Part shown: in pieces, positions 27,095 through 36,931 of the stretch | Layout of the letters: each line of letters starts with the position of its first letter | Numbering within the stretch: the first letter of the stretch is position 1 | DNA from: Symploca sp. SIO3C6 | Lineage (GTDB): Bacteria; Cyanobacteriota; Cyanobacteriia; Cyanobacteriales; Coleofasciculaceae | Reading direction: 5' to 3' | Length of the DNA: 61,253 nucleotides | Assembly: GCA_010692425.1 (NCBI GenBank) | Contig: JAAHHJ010000035.1 | Coordinates: 1 to 61,253 of the forward strand | Made by a program: the position numbers and the translations under genes | Notes under the pieces: model-generated | The model's input: only the letters and a program-made list of their open reading frames with translations | Database searches by the model: none | What the model was told of the DNA's origin: nothing

Positions 27095-27965
27095 TAAAGT
27101 TCGTAAAGCCGTAATTCCGGCGGCAGGTTTTGGCACTCGTTTATTCCCATCTACTAAGGTGGTTAAAAAAGAGCTGTTTCCCATTATTGATCGTGATGGT
27201 CGTGCTAAACCCGTAATTATGGTAATTGTGGAAGAAGCTGTTAGGGCTGGGATAGAAGAAATTGGGATTGTAGTACAAAGTAGCGATCGCCAATTTTTTG
27301 AAGACTTTTTTAAAAACCCACCCTCTCCAGAACTTTTTAAGAAACTTTCTCCACAAAATCAAGAATATAGCCAATATATACAAACCTTAGGAGAGCGAAT
27401 AACCTTTCTCATTCAACAAGAGCAAGAAGGCTATGGTCATGCTGTCTTTGCTGCTAAAACATGGCTTGGAAATGAGCCTTTTCTACTGTTACTCGGAGAT
27501 CATATTTACACCTCTGACCATGAAATTACTTGTGCTCGTCAAGTCATCAATGTGTATGAGCAAGTTAACCAGAGTGTTCTTGGTTTAACTGTCATGCCAG
27601 CCGAAATTATTCACAAAGCTGGCTGTGTTACTGGAGTTTGGCAGGAATCAGGATCGATTCTTACCATCACAGAGGTTTACGAAAAGCCAAATCTTGAGTA
27701 TGCTCGGGCACATTTGCGTGTAGAAGGAATGGCAGATGATTTGTTTCTGGCTATATTTGGAATTTATGTTCTAGAAGCTAAAATATTTGACTTTTTAGAA
27801 GATAATATCAACCGTAACTTACGAGAAAAAGGAGAATTTCAGTTAACATCCTGTCTAGACAAATTGCGGCAGGTTCAAGGAATGACTGGTTATCTTGTTA
27901 AAGGTAAGGATTTTGATGTAGGCATGCCAGATTTCTATCGGCAGACGGTAAATGATTACCGTTAG
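27084..27965 (+). CDS. UTP--glucose-1-phosphate uridylyltransferase-like nucleotidyltransferase
   Basis: This 293-residue GalU-type nucleotidyltransferase would make UDP-glucose or a related NDP-sugar from a sugar-1-phosphate. The nucleotide-binding loop AVIPAAGFGTRLFPSTKVVKKELFP, GYGHAVFAA, LLLGDHIY (metal Asp in GDH), VYEKP and GEFQLTSCLD match the family in order. The substrate may differ from glucose. The start lies inside the preceding small ORF. The stop overlaps the convergent kinase gene by 4 bp (27962-27965). Confidence 0.85.
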   Translation: MQTNKVRKAVIPAAGFGTRLFPSTKVVKKELFPIIDRDGRAKPVIMVIVEEAVRAGIEEIGIVVQSSDRQFFEDFFKNPPSPELFKKLSPQNQEYSQYIQTLGERITFLIQQEQEGYGHAVFAAKTWLGNEPFLLLLGDHIYTSDHEITCARQVINVYEQVNQSVLGLTVMPAEIIHKAGCVTGVWQESGSILTITEVYEKPNLEYARAHLRVEGMADDLFLAIFGIYVLEAKIFDFLEDNINRNLREKGEFQLTSCLDKLRQVQGMTGYLVKGKDFDVGMPDFYRQTVNDYR

Positions 27966-29227
27966 CGAATCATACTATGACTAATCGGAATTTCAACTAT
28001 AAACTCTGAGCCCATTCCTGGAGAGGAAATGCACTTCAGCTTACCTCTATGCTTTTCTTCGACAATTTGACGACTAATAGACAAACCTAAACCTGTACCT
28101 TTACCCACCGCTTTTGTCGTAAATAGGTAGTCAAATACTTGCTCTTGTATCTCAGCTGACATCCCTAACCCATTGTCCTTGATCCGAATTGCCACGCTGT
28201 TATTGTCTTCTAAAACCTCTGTACAAATCGTAATTGTATTGGGATTAGCTTTAATGTCGGCAAAAGAGCGTCCCTGATTGGAATCCTCCAAGGCATCAAT
28301 AGCATTGGTAATCAGATTCATAAATACCTGGTTAATTTGTCCTGGGTAGCAATTTACCAGAGGCAAATCATTATATTCCTTAATAATTTCAATAGCAGGA
28401 CTTTTATTGTTTCCTTTTAACCTATGATTTAAAATCAATAAAGTACTATCAATACCTTCATGGATGTTGAAGTTGACTGACTCTACTGTATCCAAGCGAG
28501 AAAAAGTTCGCAGCGAAGTACTAATTTCTGAAATACGCTTAGTTCCCTCTTTCATAGATGAGATCAGTTTTGGCAGATCTGTAAGCAGATACTCTAGTTC
28601 AATATCCTCAGCATTTTTTTCAATTTCAACTCCTGGATTAGGGAGCTTTTGCTCATAGAGTCGCCAGTGATTAATCAAGTCATTGATATATGCTTCAGCG
28701 TGGTAGAGATTAGCACTAATAAAGCTGACAGGGTTATTTATTTCGTGAGCTACTCCAGCCACTAATTGACCAATAGTAGACATTTTTTCACTTTGAATTA
28801 ACTGAGTCTGGGCTTGTTGTAGCCTCTGCTGATTAGTCCTATTTTTTTGAACATAATCTAGAGTTCTGTTGATCGTAACCTCTAAATCATAAAAATCTAT
28901 GGGCTTAGTTGCAAAATCAAAAGCACCAAGGTTCATCGCCGTTCTAATATTATTCATATCACTGTAGGCTGAGAGAACAACGGCTTTAAGGTTTAAGTCT
29001 ATGTCATTAAGTTTTTCTAGTAAGGTTAACCCATCCATTTCCGGCATGTTAATATCGGTTATAACCAAAGAAATCTGGCTATTTTCTAGAAGTTTTTGTA
29101 GGGCTTCTAACCCATTGCTAGCAAAAATAAAATTCCATTCATTGTCTCTAATTTTTTTTCTAAATTTTAGATTAATTATTCTATGTAATGATATTTCGTC
29201 ATCTACAAAAAGAATTGTCATCGTCAT
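27962..29227 (-). CDS. Response regulator-histidine kinase hybrid
   Basis: This 421-residue cytosolic signalling protein has a receiver domain first. It comprises the acidic patch VDDE, phospho-acceptor Asp58 in VITDINMPEMDG, and Lys108 in FATKPI. A coiled linker (about 120-145) and a histidine kinase follow, with H-box VAGVAHEINNPVSF (His161), then N, G1 (DNGLGMS) and G2 (GKGTGLGLSIS) motifs. Phosphorylation of the receiver presumably tunes the kinase. No membrane segment is seen. A second kinase gene lies upstream on the same strand, 113 bp away, and the two could act together. Confidence 0.92.
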   Translation of the reverse strand: MTMTILFVDDEISLHRIINLKFRKKIRDNEWNFIFASNGLEALQKLLENSQISLVITDINMPEMDGLTLLEKLNDIDLNLKAVVLSAYSDMNNIRTAMNLGAFDFATKPIDFYDLEVTINRTLDYVQKNRTNQQRLQQAQTQLIQSEKMSTIGQLVAGVAHEINNPVSFISANLYHAEAYINDLINHWRLYEQKLPNPGVEIEKNAEDIELEYLLTDLPKLISSMKEGTKRISEISTSLRTFSRLDTVESVNFNIHEGIDSTLLILNHRLKGNNKSPAIEIIKEYNDLPLVNCYPGQINQVFMNLITNAIDALEDSNQGRSFADIKANPNTITICTEVLEDNNSVAIRIKDNGLGMSAEIQEQVFDYLFTTKAVGKGTGLGLSISRQIVEEKHRGKLKCISSPGMGSEFIVEIPISHSMIR

Positions 29228-29340
29228 CTATTGACCCTTATTTTCCCTATATAGCCATTTTTAATTAAATATAAATTTTCTAAGTTTAATGCTCCCCCTC
29301 TTCAACAGTAGATTCATAAATTAAATAGACTGATTATAAA

Positions 29341-31251
29341 TTAACAATAATCACTAGCGCTCTTAGGGAAAATCAGCCTAAATTCTGCATATTTTCCAAC
29401 TTCAGTTTCCAGTTTAATTTCTCCCTGGTGCTGCCCAATAATAATATCGTGAGTGAGTGATAACCCCAAACCTGTTCCTTTTCCTGGTGGCTTAGTGGTA
29501 AAAAAAGCGTGGAATATATTATCAATGACATCTGGCGGAATACCCTCTCCATTATCTCGAATACAGATTTCGACTTTATCGCCCAAATTTCTAGTACTAA
29601 CCGCCAGCAGTGGTATAAATTTTTCACCAATCGCTCTCTTCTTTTCCTGAATAGAATAGAGAGCATTGTTAATTATGTTATGTAAGGCTCGGCTAATATC
29701 CTGTGGCACGATTGCCACTAAACCTATAGATTCATCATAATTGCTCTCCATATCAACATGGAAGCCATTATCCGAAACTTGCATGCCACTACACGCTAAA
29801 TGCATAGCCTTATCTAATAAAGCATTAATATCAGCTAATTCTCGCTGTCCACTGCCATGGCGAGCATGCATCAGCATTCCCTGAATAATACCCTCAGTTC
29901 TTTGACCCTGTTGATGAATTTGGAGCGCATTTTCTCTGAGTTCAGTTACCAATTCCTTAATGTAGTCAACTTCTTTGACATCTAAGTGTACTAATTGATT
30001 TTCAATTTCTTCAATCAGTTCTTGGGTTAAATCTAGGGAAACATCTGCCAAGCCATTAATCAAGTTGAGGGGATTTCTAATTTCATGGGCAATTCCAGTC
30101 GTCAGAGAGCCCATAGAAGCTAGTTTTTCTTGGGCAATTATCTGCTTGTGTGCTGCTTTAAGTTGTTGCAGTGTCTGTTCTAACTGTTGCACCTGAAGGC
30201 TAATTTTTTGGTCGCGTTCTGCCAATTGTTCAGCCATTAAGTTAAAATTCTGGGCTAGAATTACCACTTCATCTTTGCCAGACACATCAATTCGGGTGCT
30301 GAGATCACCATTGGCTAACTCCTGCGTAGCCCAAGTCAAGTCAAAGATACGACTAGTAAGCCAACCTGTAACTCGCACACCAACTATAGTAGTGATTACA
30401 GCTCCCTGCAAGCAAAAAAAACTGATACTAACCCACAGCTGTCGCTGTGCCCTCTCTAGAGGTGCAACTGGTTGAAGTAACACCAGTTTGCACCCTGTGC
30501 TGTCAGTGTTACCCAGTTCTAAAGTTTTGGCAATGTAGCTCTGTTCGCCAATCACAACCCGTAAAGGTAGAGAGGTTACTGGTGGTAGTTGCCAAGAAAC
30601 TCTTTTAGCATCTGCTAAGGTGGAAGCCATAATTTTAGAATTATAGAATGCAACCAGGTGCTGATTTTTCCTGGTTCGGACTTGAGTTAGAAACTCATCA
30701 CTAATGGCGGTGCCAACAATTACTCCACCCAGAACCTTCTGTGAAGACTTCACCGCAGTTAAACCAACCAGGAGTGAGGGTGAATTTTCTTCTGTAGCTA
30801 CCACATCGAACCAATTTCTCCCCAGACTTGCAAATTGGTTAACAACCTCGTCACGTAGTTGAACTGGGGCGATTGCTTTGTGCCCTAGTTTTAAAACCAC
30901 TGAGCCGTTATTGTCTATGATCTGAAGCAAATCTAGCTTAAAAGATGTCTGTAAAGGTTGTAAAGTTTGAGATAACTGCTCAGTGTTTCCCTCAGCTACC
31001 ATCGAGGGAACATCCTCTCTCCCTGCTACTAACCTTGCCTTCAACAGCAGTAGTTCTTTTTCTTGCTCAAAAGCATGCAATACTCCTGAGGAGATATCCT
31101 CAATGTCTTCTTGCAGATGTTGTTCCAGACGCTTTGTAAAAAAATAGCCAAAACCCAGCGTCCCTAAGATCCACATTCCCAAGAAAACTGAAAGTAAAGG
31201 CAGGAGTATTTTTCCTCTCAGAGGAAGTTTTAAGTAGGCTTTTCGGAGCAT
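29341..31251 (-). CDS. Membrane sensor histidine kinase (Cache-like, HAMP)
   Basis: This 636-residue sensor kinase has a transmembrane helix at about 15-37, an extracytoplasmic Cache-like sensor region (about 40-265) and a second transmembrane helix near 275-295. A HAMP domain (LTWATQELANGDLSTRIDVSGKDEV region), a coiled coil, the H-box GIAHEIRNPLNLINGL, and an ATPase domain with NALYSI, DNGEGIPP and GKGTGLGLSLT follow. The ligand is unknown. The nearby remnant of a phosphate-binding-protein-like gene upstream is suggestive but weak. Confidence 0.92.
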   Translation of the reverse strand: MLRKAYLKLPLRGKILLPLLSVFLGMWILGTLGFGYFFTKRLEQHLQEDIEDISSGVLHAFEQEKELLLLKARLVAGREDVPSMVAEGNTEQLSQTLQPLQTSFKLDLLQIIDNNGSVVLKLGHKAIAPVQLRDEVVNQFASLGRNWFDVVATEENSPSLLVGLTAVKSSQKVLGGVIVGTAISDEFLTQVRTRKNQHLVAFYNSKIMASTLADAKRVSWQLPPVTSLPLRVVIGEQSYIAKTLELGNTDSTGCKLVLLQPVAPLERAQRQLWVSISFFCLQGAVITTIVGVRVTGWLTSRIFDLTWATQELANGDLSTRIDVSGKDEVVILAQNFNLMAEQLAERDQKISLQVQQLEQTLQQLKAAHKQIIAQEKLASMGSLTTGIAHEIRNPLNLINGLADVSLDLTQELIEEIENQLVHLDVKEVDYIKELVTELRENALQIHQQGQRTEGIIQGMLMHARHGSGQRELADINALLDKAMHLACSGMQVSDNGFHVDMESNYDESIGLVAIVPQDISRALHNIINNALYSIQEKKRAIGEKFIPLLAVSTRNLGDKVEICIRDNGEGIPPDVIDNIFHAFFTTKPPGKGTGLGLSLTHDIIIGQHQGEIKLETEVGKYAEFRLIFPKSASDYC

Positions 31252-31362
31252 GTAACTTTAATCTTGTTCTTGGCTAGATGTTATGAAAGCCAGATTGGTT
31301 CGGATGCTTGGCAGCTTCTTCACTCCCGGCAAAGTATTTTTTTGTACAATTTATAAATGTTT

Positions 31363-31737
31363 TTAGTTTATGACAATACTGATCTGACGAACCATTTTAT
31401 ACTTATCGATGAGATCAACAAGCCCCTCTTTGGTGCCAACAATACTGCTTTGTGACTTACTCGCTAGCAGAAAGTTAATTTTGGTATTTTCAACCTTAGC
31501 TTCTTTTGCCCTAGCCACAAGCTTCATTGCTGGAAAAGTACTGTCTGAACCGATAATTTTGGTTTCCTGTGGTGCGGTGGCGATAGCTGCGGGCTGATTG
31601 ATTTTTAGCGTGGAGCTTGTTAACGCTGTCGCGATTATCCCGAGTGAAACTACTAGCAAGGTATTTTGCATGATGCTGTTGAAGAATCCCTTCAATTGGG
31701 TCAAGTCAATCTTGTGTTTTCTTGTAAAAATCGACAC
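31363..31737 (-). pseudogene. Truncated phosphate-binding-protein-like (PstS-like) gene
   Basis: The frame encodes 124 residues: a hydrophobic export segment (NTLLVVSLGIIATALTSS) and then the beginning of a periplasmic binding protein. This resembles the cyanobacterial class reading ...TFPA.KL.A.A...K...TKINF...S.S.I...K.GLVD. The similarity stops after GLVDL, and the last 14 residues look like out-of-frame translation before a stop. Intact members are about 300 residues or more, so this is a remnant. It lies 112 bp upstream of the sensor kinase on the same strand. Confidence 0.55.
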
Positions 31738-32340
31738 CCTGTAGAGAAAGGAAGAACTTCACCCTGAGAAATATATGCGCAGTTGACAACAACCGGATTT
31801 GGTCTGGAAGCAGATACAATCTCGAGCGTTGTTAAAACTTCTGCTATCTAAGCCTCAGTCGAAATAATCCGGCTTGAGTTGAGGAAGATATTCACCCCGT
31901 ACTTTAGCATAAGCCGCTCGGCTGACAGTTGCGATCTCAGCAATAGGTAGGATTGGCGTCTACCAAATTTTGAGCAAAGCCCTTTCTTTGAGGGAGGAGA
32001 GTTCAACATAACCCCTCTTCAGATTATTCTTGATCGAAATTAATATGGGTCACATATCCCACTGTCACTTGCGGTGCATAAAATTGGTTGGGGTTAAATC
32101 CCCATCCAATTTATCCGGTGTGTCCCCGTGTCCCCGTGTCCCCGTGTCCCCGCGTCTTTAATTCCTTGGCTCTCAACTGAAGATTTAGCATACTAAGTAC
32201 TGAAGAACCAGCTATAGTTATTGGAATAATTTACTTCTTAAAACAAAGAGCAGGGAAGACAAACAGGGTGAATCTTTAGCCGCCTTAAGAATAGACGGCA
32301 ATCAGCGAGAAAACTTCAGAAATTACAAATTAGGAGGTTC
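31738..32340. other. 600 bp intergenic region with an 8 bp tandem repeat
   Basis: CCGTGTCC-type octamers are repeated about five times at 32117-32157. A similar but more degenerate run is at 57645-57700. On the minus strand, 31858-31960 contains a short open stretch (AEIATVSRAAYAKVRGEY) with no start and a nearby stop, which may be a gene remnant. Nothing else is visible. Confidence 0.4.
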
Positions 32341-33900
32341 TTAATGCAAGAAGTGGCGGATACCAGTAAAAACCATCACCAAATCCAACTCATCAGCTGC
32401 TTTAATTGAGTCTTTATCCCGTAAGCTGCCACCTGGCTGCACAATCGCCTCAATGCCAGCTTCAGCTGCAGTCCTTACTGAATCGTCGAAGGGAAAGAAG
32501 CCATCACTGGCAAGAATACCACCTTTAGCTTGGTCTCCAGCTTGTTCCAAAGCAATTTTGACGGCACCGACACGATTCATTTGCCCAGCACCAACTCCCA
32601 AAGTAGTGCTATCACGGGTAACAACAATTGCATTAGATTTTACATGCTTGACCACCTTCCAAGCAAACAGTAGTTGGGCTAATTGCTCAGGAGTTGGTTG
32701 CTTTTGGGTGACTACTTGCCACTCGTCTGGGATCTCAACTGTATGATCAGCAGCTTGTAATAAAAAACCACCAGCAATCGCTTTGAGGGTCTGCTGAGGT
32801 CCACTGCTTAAATCAGGTAAAATTAAAATGCGCACTTTCGATTTCGCTGCCAGAATGGCTTGAGCATCTGCTTCACACGCAGGTGCAACCACGCATTCTA
32901 AAAAGGTTTTGGTGAGTTCCGTGGCTGTGGGGGCGTCTATTGGCTGATTCAAAGCCACAATTCCCCCAAAGGCAGAAATGGAATCAGCTTGGAAAGCCCG
33001 TTGATAAGCTTGAGAGAGCGTTTCTCCCAAAGCTACACCACAGGGGTTGGTATGTTTGAGAATTGCGGCGGCAGGGCTGTCGGTAAATTCAGCAATAATC
33101 CGACGGGCAGCTTCCAAATCCACCAAATTGTTGTAACTGAGTTCTTTTCCTTGCAGAATTGATGCTCCTGCCCAGCCAGTTGGTAGTGCCCCAAGTTGAT
33201 ACCAGGCTGCCGATTGATGGGGATTTTCCCCGTAGCGCAGCACTTGCAATCGCTGTCCTGAAAGGGTAAATTGTGGGGGTGGTAGAGGTTGTCCTGGAAT
33301 AGTTGTTAGTAAAGAATCGTCACTGAGGTAGGTGGCGATCGCGCGGTCATAGCTAGCAGTATGCCAAAATGCTCTCTGAGCACAAATTTTGCGGAAATTC
33401 GCAGGGGTTTGCCCTTGATTTTGTCGCATTTCCCGCAGGTAGTCTTGATAGTAAGCTGGTTGGCACAGTACCGTTAAATGAGTATAATTCTTGGCAGCTG
33501 CTCTCAGCAGGGTAGGACCACCGATATCAATTTGCTCAATTGCTTCCTCTTCAGTGGCATCTGGGCGACTAATTGTTTGTTCAAAGGGATAAAGATTAAC
33601 CACCACCAAATCAATTGGTCTAATTTGGTGTTGTTCCATCTGAGTTCGATCCTGCGGTAAATCCCGGCGCCCCAGAATGCCACCGTGAATCCGAGGATGC
33701 AAAGTTTTGACTCTCCCCCCTAGAATTTCAGGAAAACCGGTGTAATCAGAAACCTTCATTACTGGCAAATCAGCATCCTGTAGGGCTTTGGCGGTTCCAC
33801 CACTGCTGATTAAATCAAAATCAAATTCCTCAACTAATTTACGGGCAAACTCCACTAGCCCCGTCTTGTCAGACACACTCAGCAGTGCTAGATGTCCCAT
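32341..33900 (-). CDS. purH: Bifunctional AICAR transformylase/IMP cyclohydrolase
   Basis: This 519-residue enzyme catalyses the last two steps of IMP synthesis. The N-terminal IMP cyclohydrolase (MGS-like) domain shows LLSVSDKTGL, ISSGGTAKAL, RVKTLHPRIHGGILG and DLVVVNLYPFEQT. The C-terminal transformylase domain shows LRYGENPHQ, LKHTNPCGVA, FGGIVALN and SDGFFPFDDSV. The ATG at 33900 gives the standard MGHLALLSVSDK start, and the longer frame to 33966 is not family sequence. It is a single gene. Confidence 0.97.
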   Translation of the reverse strand: MGHLALLSVSDKTGLVEFARKLVEEFDFDLISSGGTAKALQDADLPVMKVSDYTGFPEILGGRVKTLHPRIHGGILGRRDLPQDRTQMEQHQIRPIDLVVVNLYPFEQTISRPDATEEEAIEQIDIGGPTLLRAAAKNYTHLTVLCQPAYYQDYLREMRQNQGQTPANFRKICAQRAFWHTASYDRAIATYLSDDSLLTTIPGQPLPPPQFTLSGQRLQVLRYGENPHQSAAWYQLGALPTGWAGASILQGKELSYNNLVDLEAARRIIAEFTDSPAAAILKHTNPCGVALGETLSQAYQRAFQADSISAFGGIVALNQPIDAPTATELTKTFLECVVAPACEADAQAILAAKSKVRILILPDLSSGPQQTLKAIAGGFLLQAADHTVEIPDEWQVVTQKQPTPEQLAQLLFAWKVVKHVKSNAIVVTRDSTTLGVGAGQMNRVGAVKIALEQAGDQAKGGILASDGFFPFDDSVRTAAEAGIEAIVQPGGSLRDKDSIKAADELDLVMVFTGIRHFLH

Positions 33901-34034
33901 GGTGTTATTAGCCTCTCTGTGTCTCAACTTTCCTAGGATAAAGTCGAAGGGCATTAAACACGGCAAAGCGGTAGTGATCTCTTAAGGACTTGATCAAGAT
34001 AGCAGATAATGACCTAATCATTACCTTTAACATG

Positions 34035-34152
34035 AAACCCGCGATTGTTCTATTGCTGTGAGTACAATCCTGAGTGTACTCAGGGCGTCCTTAACTAACG
34101 CTCTAACGCTTTGAAGGAAGCCAACACTTTGCAAGTAAACAATCGCGAGTTT
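34035..34152. mobile_element. MITE-like element with 15 bp terminal inverted repeats
   Basis: AAACCCGCGATTGTT (34035-34049) is the inverted match, with one mismatch, of AACAATCGCGAGTTT (34138-34152). Inside, TGAGTACA (34059-34066) and TGTACTCA (34075-34082) form a second perfect dyad. The 118 bp unit has no ORF and lies between purH and psaJ. Confidence 0.55.
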
Positions 34153-34191
34153 ATTGTCAACTAATTAGTCTCAAATCCCTTTGAAAGTTGT

Positions 34192-34317
34192 TTAAAGAGG
34201 ATGGAAAAGCAAGTCAGGATAAAAGCGGTTAAATTCAATCAGAAGTCCCGCTGTAAAGACTAACAAAGCAGTAAGTAACACTGGTGCAGAGGAAAGAAAT
34301 TTGAGTAAATCCGACAT
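34192..34317 (-). CDS. psaJ: Photosystem I reaction center subunit IX (PsaJ)
   Basis: This 41-residue single-span membrane protein of photosystem I packs against PsaF. The translation begins [16 protein letters not shown], runs through a hydrophobic helix and ends [15 protein letters not shown]. This matches the PsaJ pattern, including the conserved ...ILIEFNRF.PDLL.HP end. It lies 60 bp downstream of psaF on the same strand, the usual psaFJ arrangement. Confidence 0.93.
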   Translation of the reverse strand: MSDLLKFLSSAPVLLTALLVFTAGLLIEFNRFYPDLLFHPL

Positions 34318-34377
34318 GGCAAATTCTCCTAAAAGCCGTAGGCAAGTCTAGTAAAGAAAATAGATTTAACTTCTCTA

Positions 34378-34875
34378 CTAGCGTGGTGAAACTGGAATTT
34401 CGTTATCTTTAGCAAACATTGCACCAGAGAGGATTTCTTGGGTAGCTGCTAGAGGCCATAGAGGACCGACAAAAACCATTTTGGTGATTGCTAGAGGCAC
34501 ATCGATGGTGATTTCTTTTGCTTCTGGGTTCTTTTCCTTTTGAATTGTTTGCAGATAGCTGCGACCAGCCCAACCAATCCAACCAGTAATATATAGGAAC
34601 AAAATACTAGGAATCAGAAAGTCGCCCGCATGAGAGAAACGACCATCAACAATTAAGTGAGGCAATCCCTCTTCACCACACAATGCCTGAGAGTAACGCT
34701 CAAATCGCTTTTTCCCTGACTCAGGGTCAGCGGTGGTATTGCGAGCACTAGCAGCTCTGGCTTGGAATGCAGGAGATTCACTACAAGGAACTAGTCCAGC
34801 GACATCAGCACAAGCAGGAGTTACAAAACTAAACCACAATGTGGCGGCAAAAATTAGAGCCAACAATCGTCTCAT
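34378..34875 (-). CDS. psaF: Photosystem I reaction center subunit III (PsaF)
   Basis: This 165-residue subunit has a signal peptide ([23 protein letters not shown]), then [18 protein letters not shown] with the conserved Cys pair (VPC and ALC). [27 protein letters not shown], the GWAGR segment and a C-terminal helix follow. These are diagnostic for PsaF, a lumen-exposed subunit that helps dock plastocyanin or cytochrome c6. The ATG at 34875 is the signal-peptide start, and the upstream extension to 34950 is not family sequence. It is co-transcribed with psaJ. Confidence 0.96.
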   Translation of the reverse strand: MRRLLALIFAATLWFSFVTPACADVAGLVPCSESPAFQARAASARNTTADPESGKKRFERYSQALCGEEGLPHLIVDGRFSHAGDFLIPSILFLYITGWIGWAGRSYLQTIQKEKNPEAKEITIDVPLAITKMVFVGPLWPLAATQEILSGAMFAKDNEIPVSPR

Positions 34876-34907
34876 GAAAATGTTTCCTTTTGTTACGAAA
34901 CAAAAAG

Positions 34908-34921
34908 TATTGTGTACAATA
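34908..34921. promoter_or_regulatory. Dyad upstream of psaF
   Basis: TATTGT-GT-ACAATA is a perfect 6+2+6 dyad 33 bp upstream of the psaF ATG, next to a second imperfect dyad CTTTTGTT...AACAAAAAG (34888-34907). Together they could be an operator or overlap the promoter. No regulator is known from the sequence. Confidence 0.3.
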
Positions 34922-35109
34922 AAGATGGATTTAAATGTACACCGAAGCAATCTTAACTCTGTCTGGTTAACTTAGTAAAGTTTAATTAAAAAAAAGCAGC
35001 TTTTGTATCCTCAACTTGAGAGCTTTTTAAGGTGAACCAAAAAGGGAGTAGGGACACGGGCAAATTTTTTCCTTCTTCACTCCCTTAGTGATTCATGGGC
35101 TAGAGACTT

Positions 35110-35430
35110 CTACAAAGATACTAGTGTGGGATACAGCATTACTCCCAAGGAAAGCAAACCTGCAATGATCATCATTCCCGCAGGCATGAACTTGCGGGTT
35201 TTTGCTAGTCGGATGGCGAAGACTACTACCAGCGCTGCCGCCACCACTGCTGCCAAAGTCAATCCCCACGAGTGTCCCCAAAGTTGTGCAATTGCGCTAG
35301 CAACCAGTAAAAGACCACTGATTGCACCAGAAATAATCGAGGCTTTGCTCTTAACTTTCAGGTAGCCCATAACTCCTCCAATCATGGCTAGGAAGCCATA
35401 AGCAAGAGGTGCCGCAATAGCTGGATTCAT
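35110..35430 (-). CDS. TMEM14-family small membrane protein
   Basis: This is a 106-residue protein of four hydrophobic helices (GFLAMIGGVMGYLKVKSKAS, LISGAISGLLLVASA-like, LTLAAVVAAALVVVFAI, and GMMIIAGLLSLGVML). The Gly-rich first helix and the K.KSKASIISG turn are the TMEM14 (UPF0136) signature. Plant plastid members of this family (FAX proteins) export fatty acids. A similar role here is inferred only. It is a single gene. Confidence 0.85.
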   Translation of the reverse strand: MNPAIAAPLAYGFLAMIGGVMGYLKVKSKASIISGAISGLLLVASAIAQLWGHSWGLTLAAVVAAALVVVFAIRLAKTRKFMPAGMMIIAGLLSLGVMLYPTLVSL

Positions 35431-35704
35431 TGTTTTTATGGCCGAGTTTTTGCAACTGAATTCTATATAACCCTAGCTGTGTACCTAAAGCTTGAAATTG
35501 GCAGAAAACTTAACATAGCCTAGGCTATAAATTAGGAGATGACCTCAAATCAGTTTAATTAGTCATAATTGCTGTCATGGGTACAAATACATCTAATCTC
35601 CTTTCCCCCTCTTAAGGAGAGTGTGGGCAAAGAAGGGAGATTTTTGTATACAGATTCCTCCCACCCTTGCCACACTTCCCTATCTCTGCATTCTTCCGAG
35701 CCCT

Positions 35705-36766
35705 ATGCCTTGCATCTTAGCAATAGAAACCAGTTGCGATGAAACAGCAGTAGCGATTGTCAATGATCGCAACTGTTTAAGTAGTATTGTCTCCTCTCAA
35801 ATTGCCATACACCGACAATATGGAGGTGTCGTGCCAGAAGTTGCCTCACGCTCTCATCTGGAGACCCTAAATGAAGCAATTGCCCTAGCCCTAGCCCAGG
35901 CTCAACTAGACTGGGGGGAAATTGACGGAGTGGCAGCAACCTGTGCTCCTGGCTTGGTAGGTTCCCTACTGGTGGGGTTAACTGCAGCCAAAACTTTAGC
36001 TGTGGTTCACCACAAACCTTTTCTGGGTATTCATCATCTTGAAGGTCACATTTATTCTGCTTACTTGAGTGAACCGGAGTTAGAGCCGCCATTTTTGAGT
36101 CTGCTGGTTTCTGGAGGTCACACCAGCTTGATTTATGTCAAAAACTGTGGTAAGTATGAGATGATAGGGGCAACTCGTGACGATGCAGCCGGCGAAGCCT
36201 TTGATAAAGTGGCTCGTTTGTTGGGGTTAGGCTATCCAGGGGGTCCAATAATTGATAAATTATCCCAACAAGGCAATCCCCGAGCTTTTAAATTACCAGA
36301 GGGTAAGGTTTCCATTCCCAGTGGCGGCTATCATCCCTATGACTCTAGTTTTAGTGGTTTGAAGACGGCAGTGCTGAGGCTAGTGCAGCAACTAGAACAG
36401 GATGGTTCAGAGTTACCTATCAATGATATCGCTGCTAGCTTTCAGGAAACCGTAGCGCGATCGCTTACTAAGCGAGTTATCTCCTGTACCCTTGATTATG
36501 GACTGGACAAGATTGCTGTTGGTGGTGGCGTTGCTGCTAATAGTGGGTTGAGAAAGCATTTAATGGCAGCAGCAGAAAGTCATAATTTGAGAGTGCTTTT
36601 CCCCCCAATTAAATTATGTACTGACAATGCTGCTATGATCGGTTGTGCTGCTGCTGATCATCTCCAGCAAGGACACACTTCACCACTAACACTGGGAGTA
36701 CACTCACGACTGCCGATTACAGAGGTTATGGAGCTATATAGAGATAATAGAATTGATATTTGCTAA
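35705..36766 (+). CDS. tsaD: tRNA N6-adenosine threonylcarbamoyltransferase (TsaD)
   Basis: This 353-residue enzyme transfers threonylcarbamoyl to A37 of ANN-decoding tRNAs. The ASKHA fold motifs are clear: [29 protein letters not shown], the metal-binding [12 protein letters not shown] (HxxxH), LVSGGHTSL, and [12 protein letters not shown] with CTDNAAMIG. The ATG at 35705 gives the standard [13 protein letters not shown] start. The longer frame to 35621 reads through a dispersed G/T- and C-rich repeat (also near 11100). It is a single gene. Confidence 0.97.
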   Translation: MPCILAIETSCDETAVAIVNDRNCLSSIVSSQIAIHRQYGGVVPEVASRSHLETLNEAIALALAQAQLDWGEIDGVAATCAPGLVGSLLVGLTAAKTLAVVHHKPFLGIHHLEGHIYSAYLSEPELEPPFLSLLVSGGHTSLIYVKNCGKYEMIGATRDDAAGEAFDKVARLLGLGYPGGPIIDKLSQQGNPRAFKLPEGKVSIPSGGYHPYDSSFSGLKTAVLRLVQQLEQDGSELPINDIAASFQETVARSLTKRVISCTLDYGLDKIAVGGGVAANSGLRKHLMAAAESHNLRVLFPPIKLCTDNAAMIGCAAADHLQQGHTSPLTLGVHSRLPITEVMELYRDNRIDIC

Positions 36767-36931
36767 TTGCTATTACATTTATCGTTCTGTTTTGCCAAAG
36801 CCTCTTGTAAAGAAAATATTCCTATAGATGGAAGGTTAGAAAATTATAACTACTACAATAAAAATTAAAGTCAGAAAAATAGCTAAAGTAAGTACAGAAA
36901 TACGAATGTTGTCATTGTCACAACCATTTTG

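Noticed and set aside
31858-31980. Minus-strand open stretch with AEIATVSRAAYAKVRGEY
   Set aside because: It is short, has stops on both sides and no start codon, and matches no family I recognise. It is noted only as a possible gene remnant.
32117-32157. Tandem octamers as a possible CRISPR array
   Set aside because: Units are 8 bp and contiguous with no spacers. They are low-complexity repeats like those at 57645-57700.
35621-35704. N-terminal extension of TsaD
   Set aside because: The extension reads through a dispersed C/T-rich repeat shared with the 11100 region. The family N-terminus begins at the ATG at 35705.
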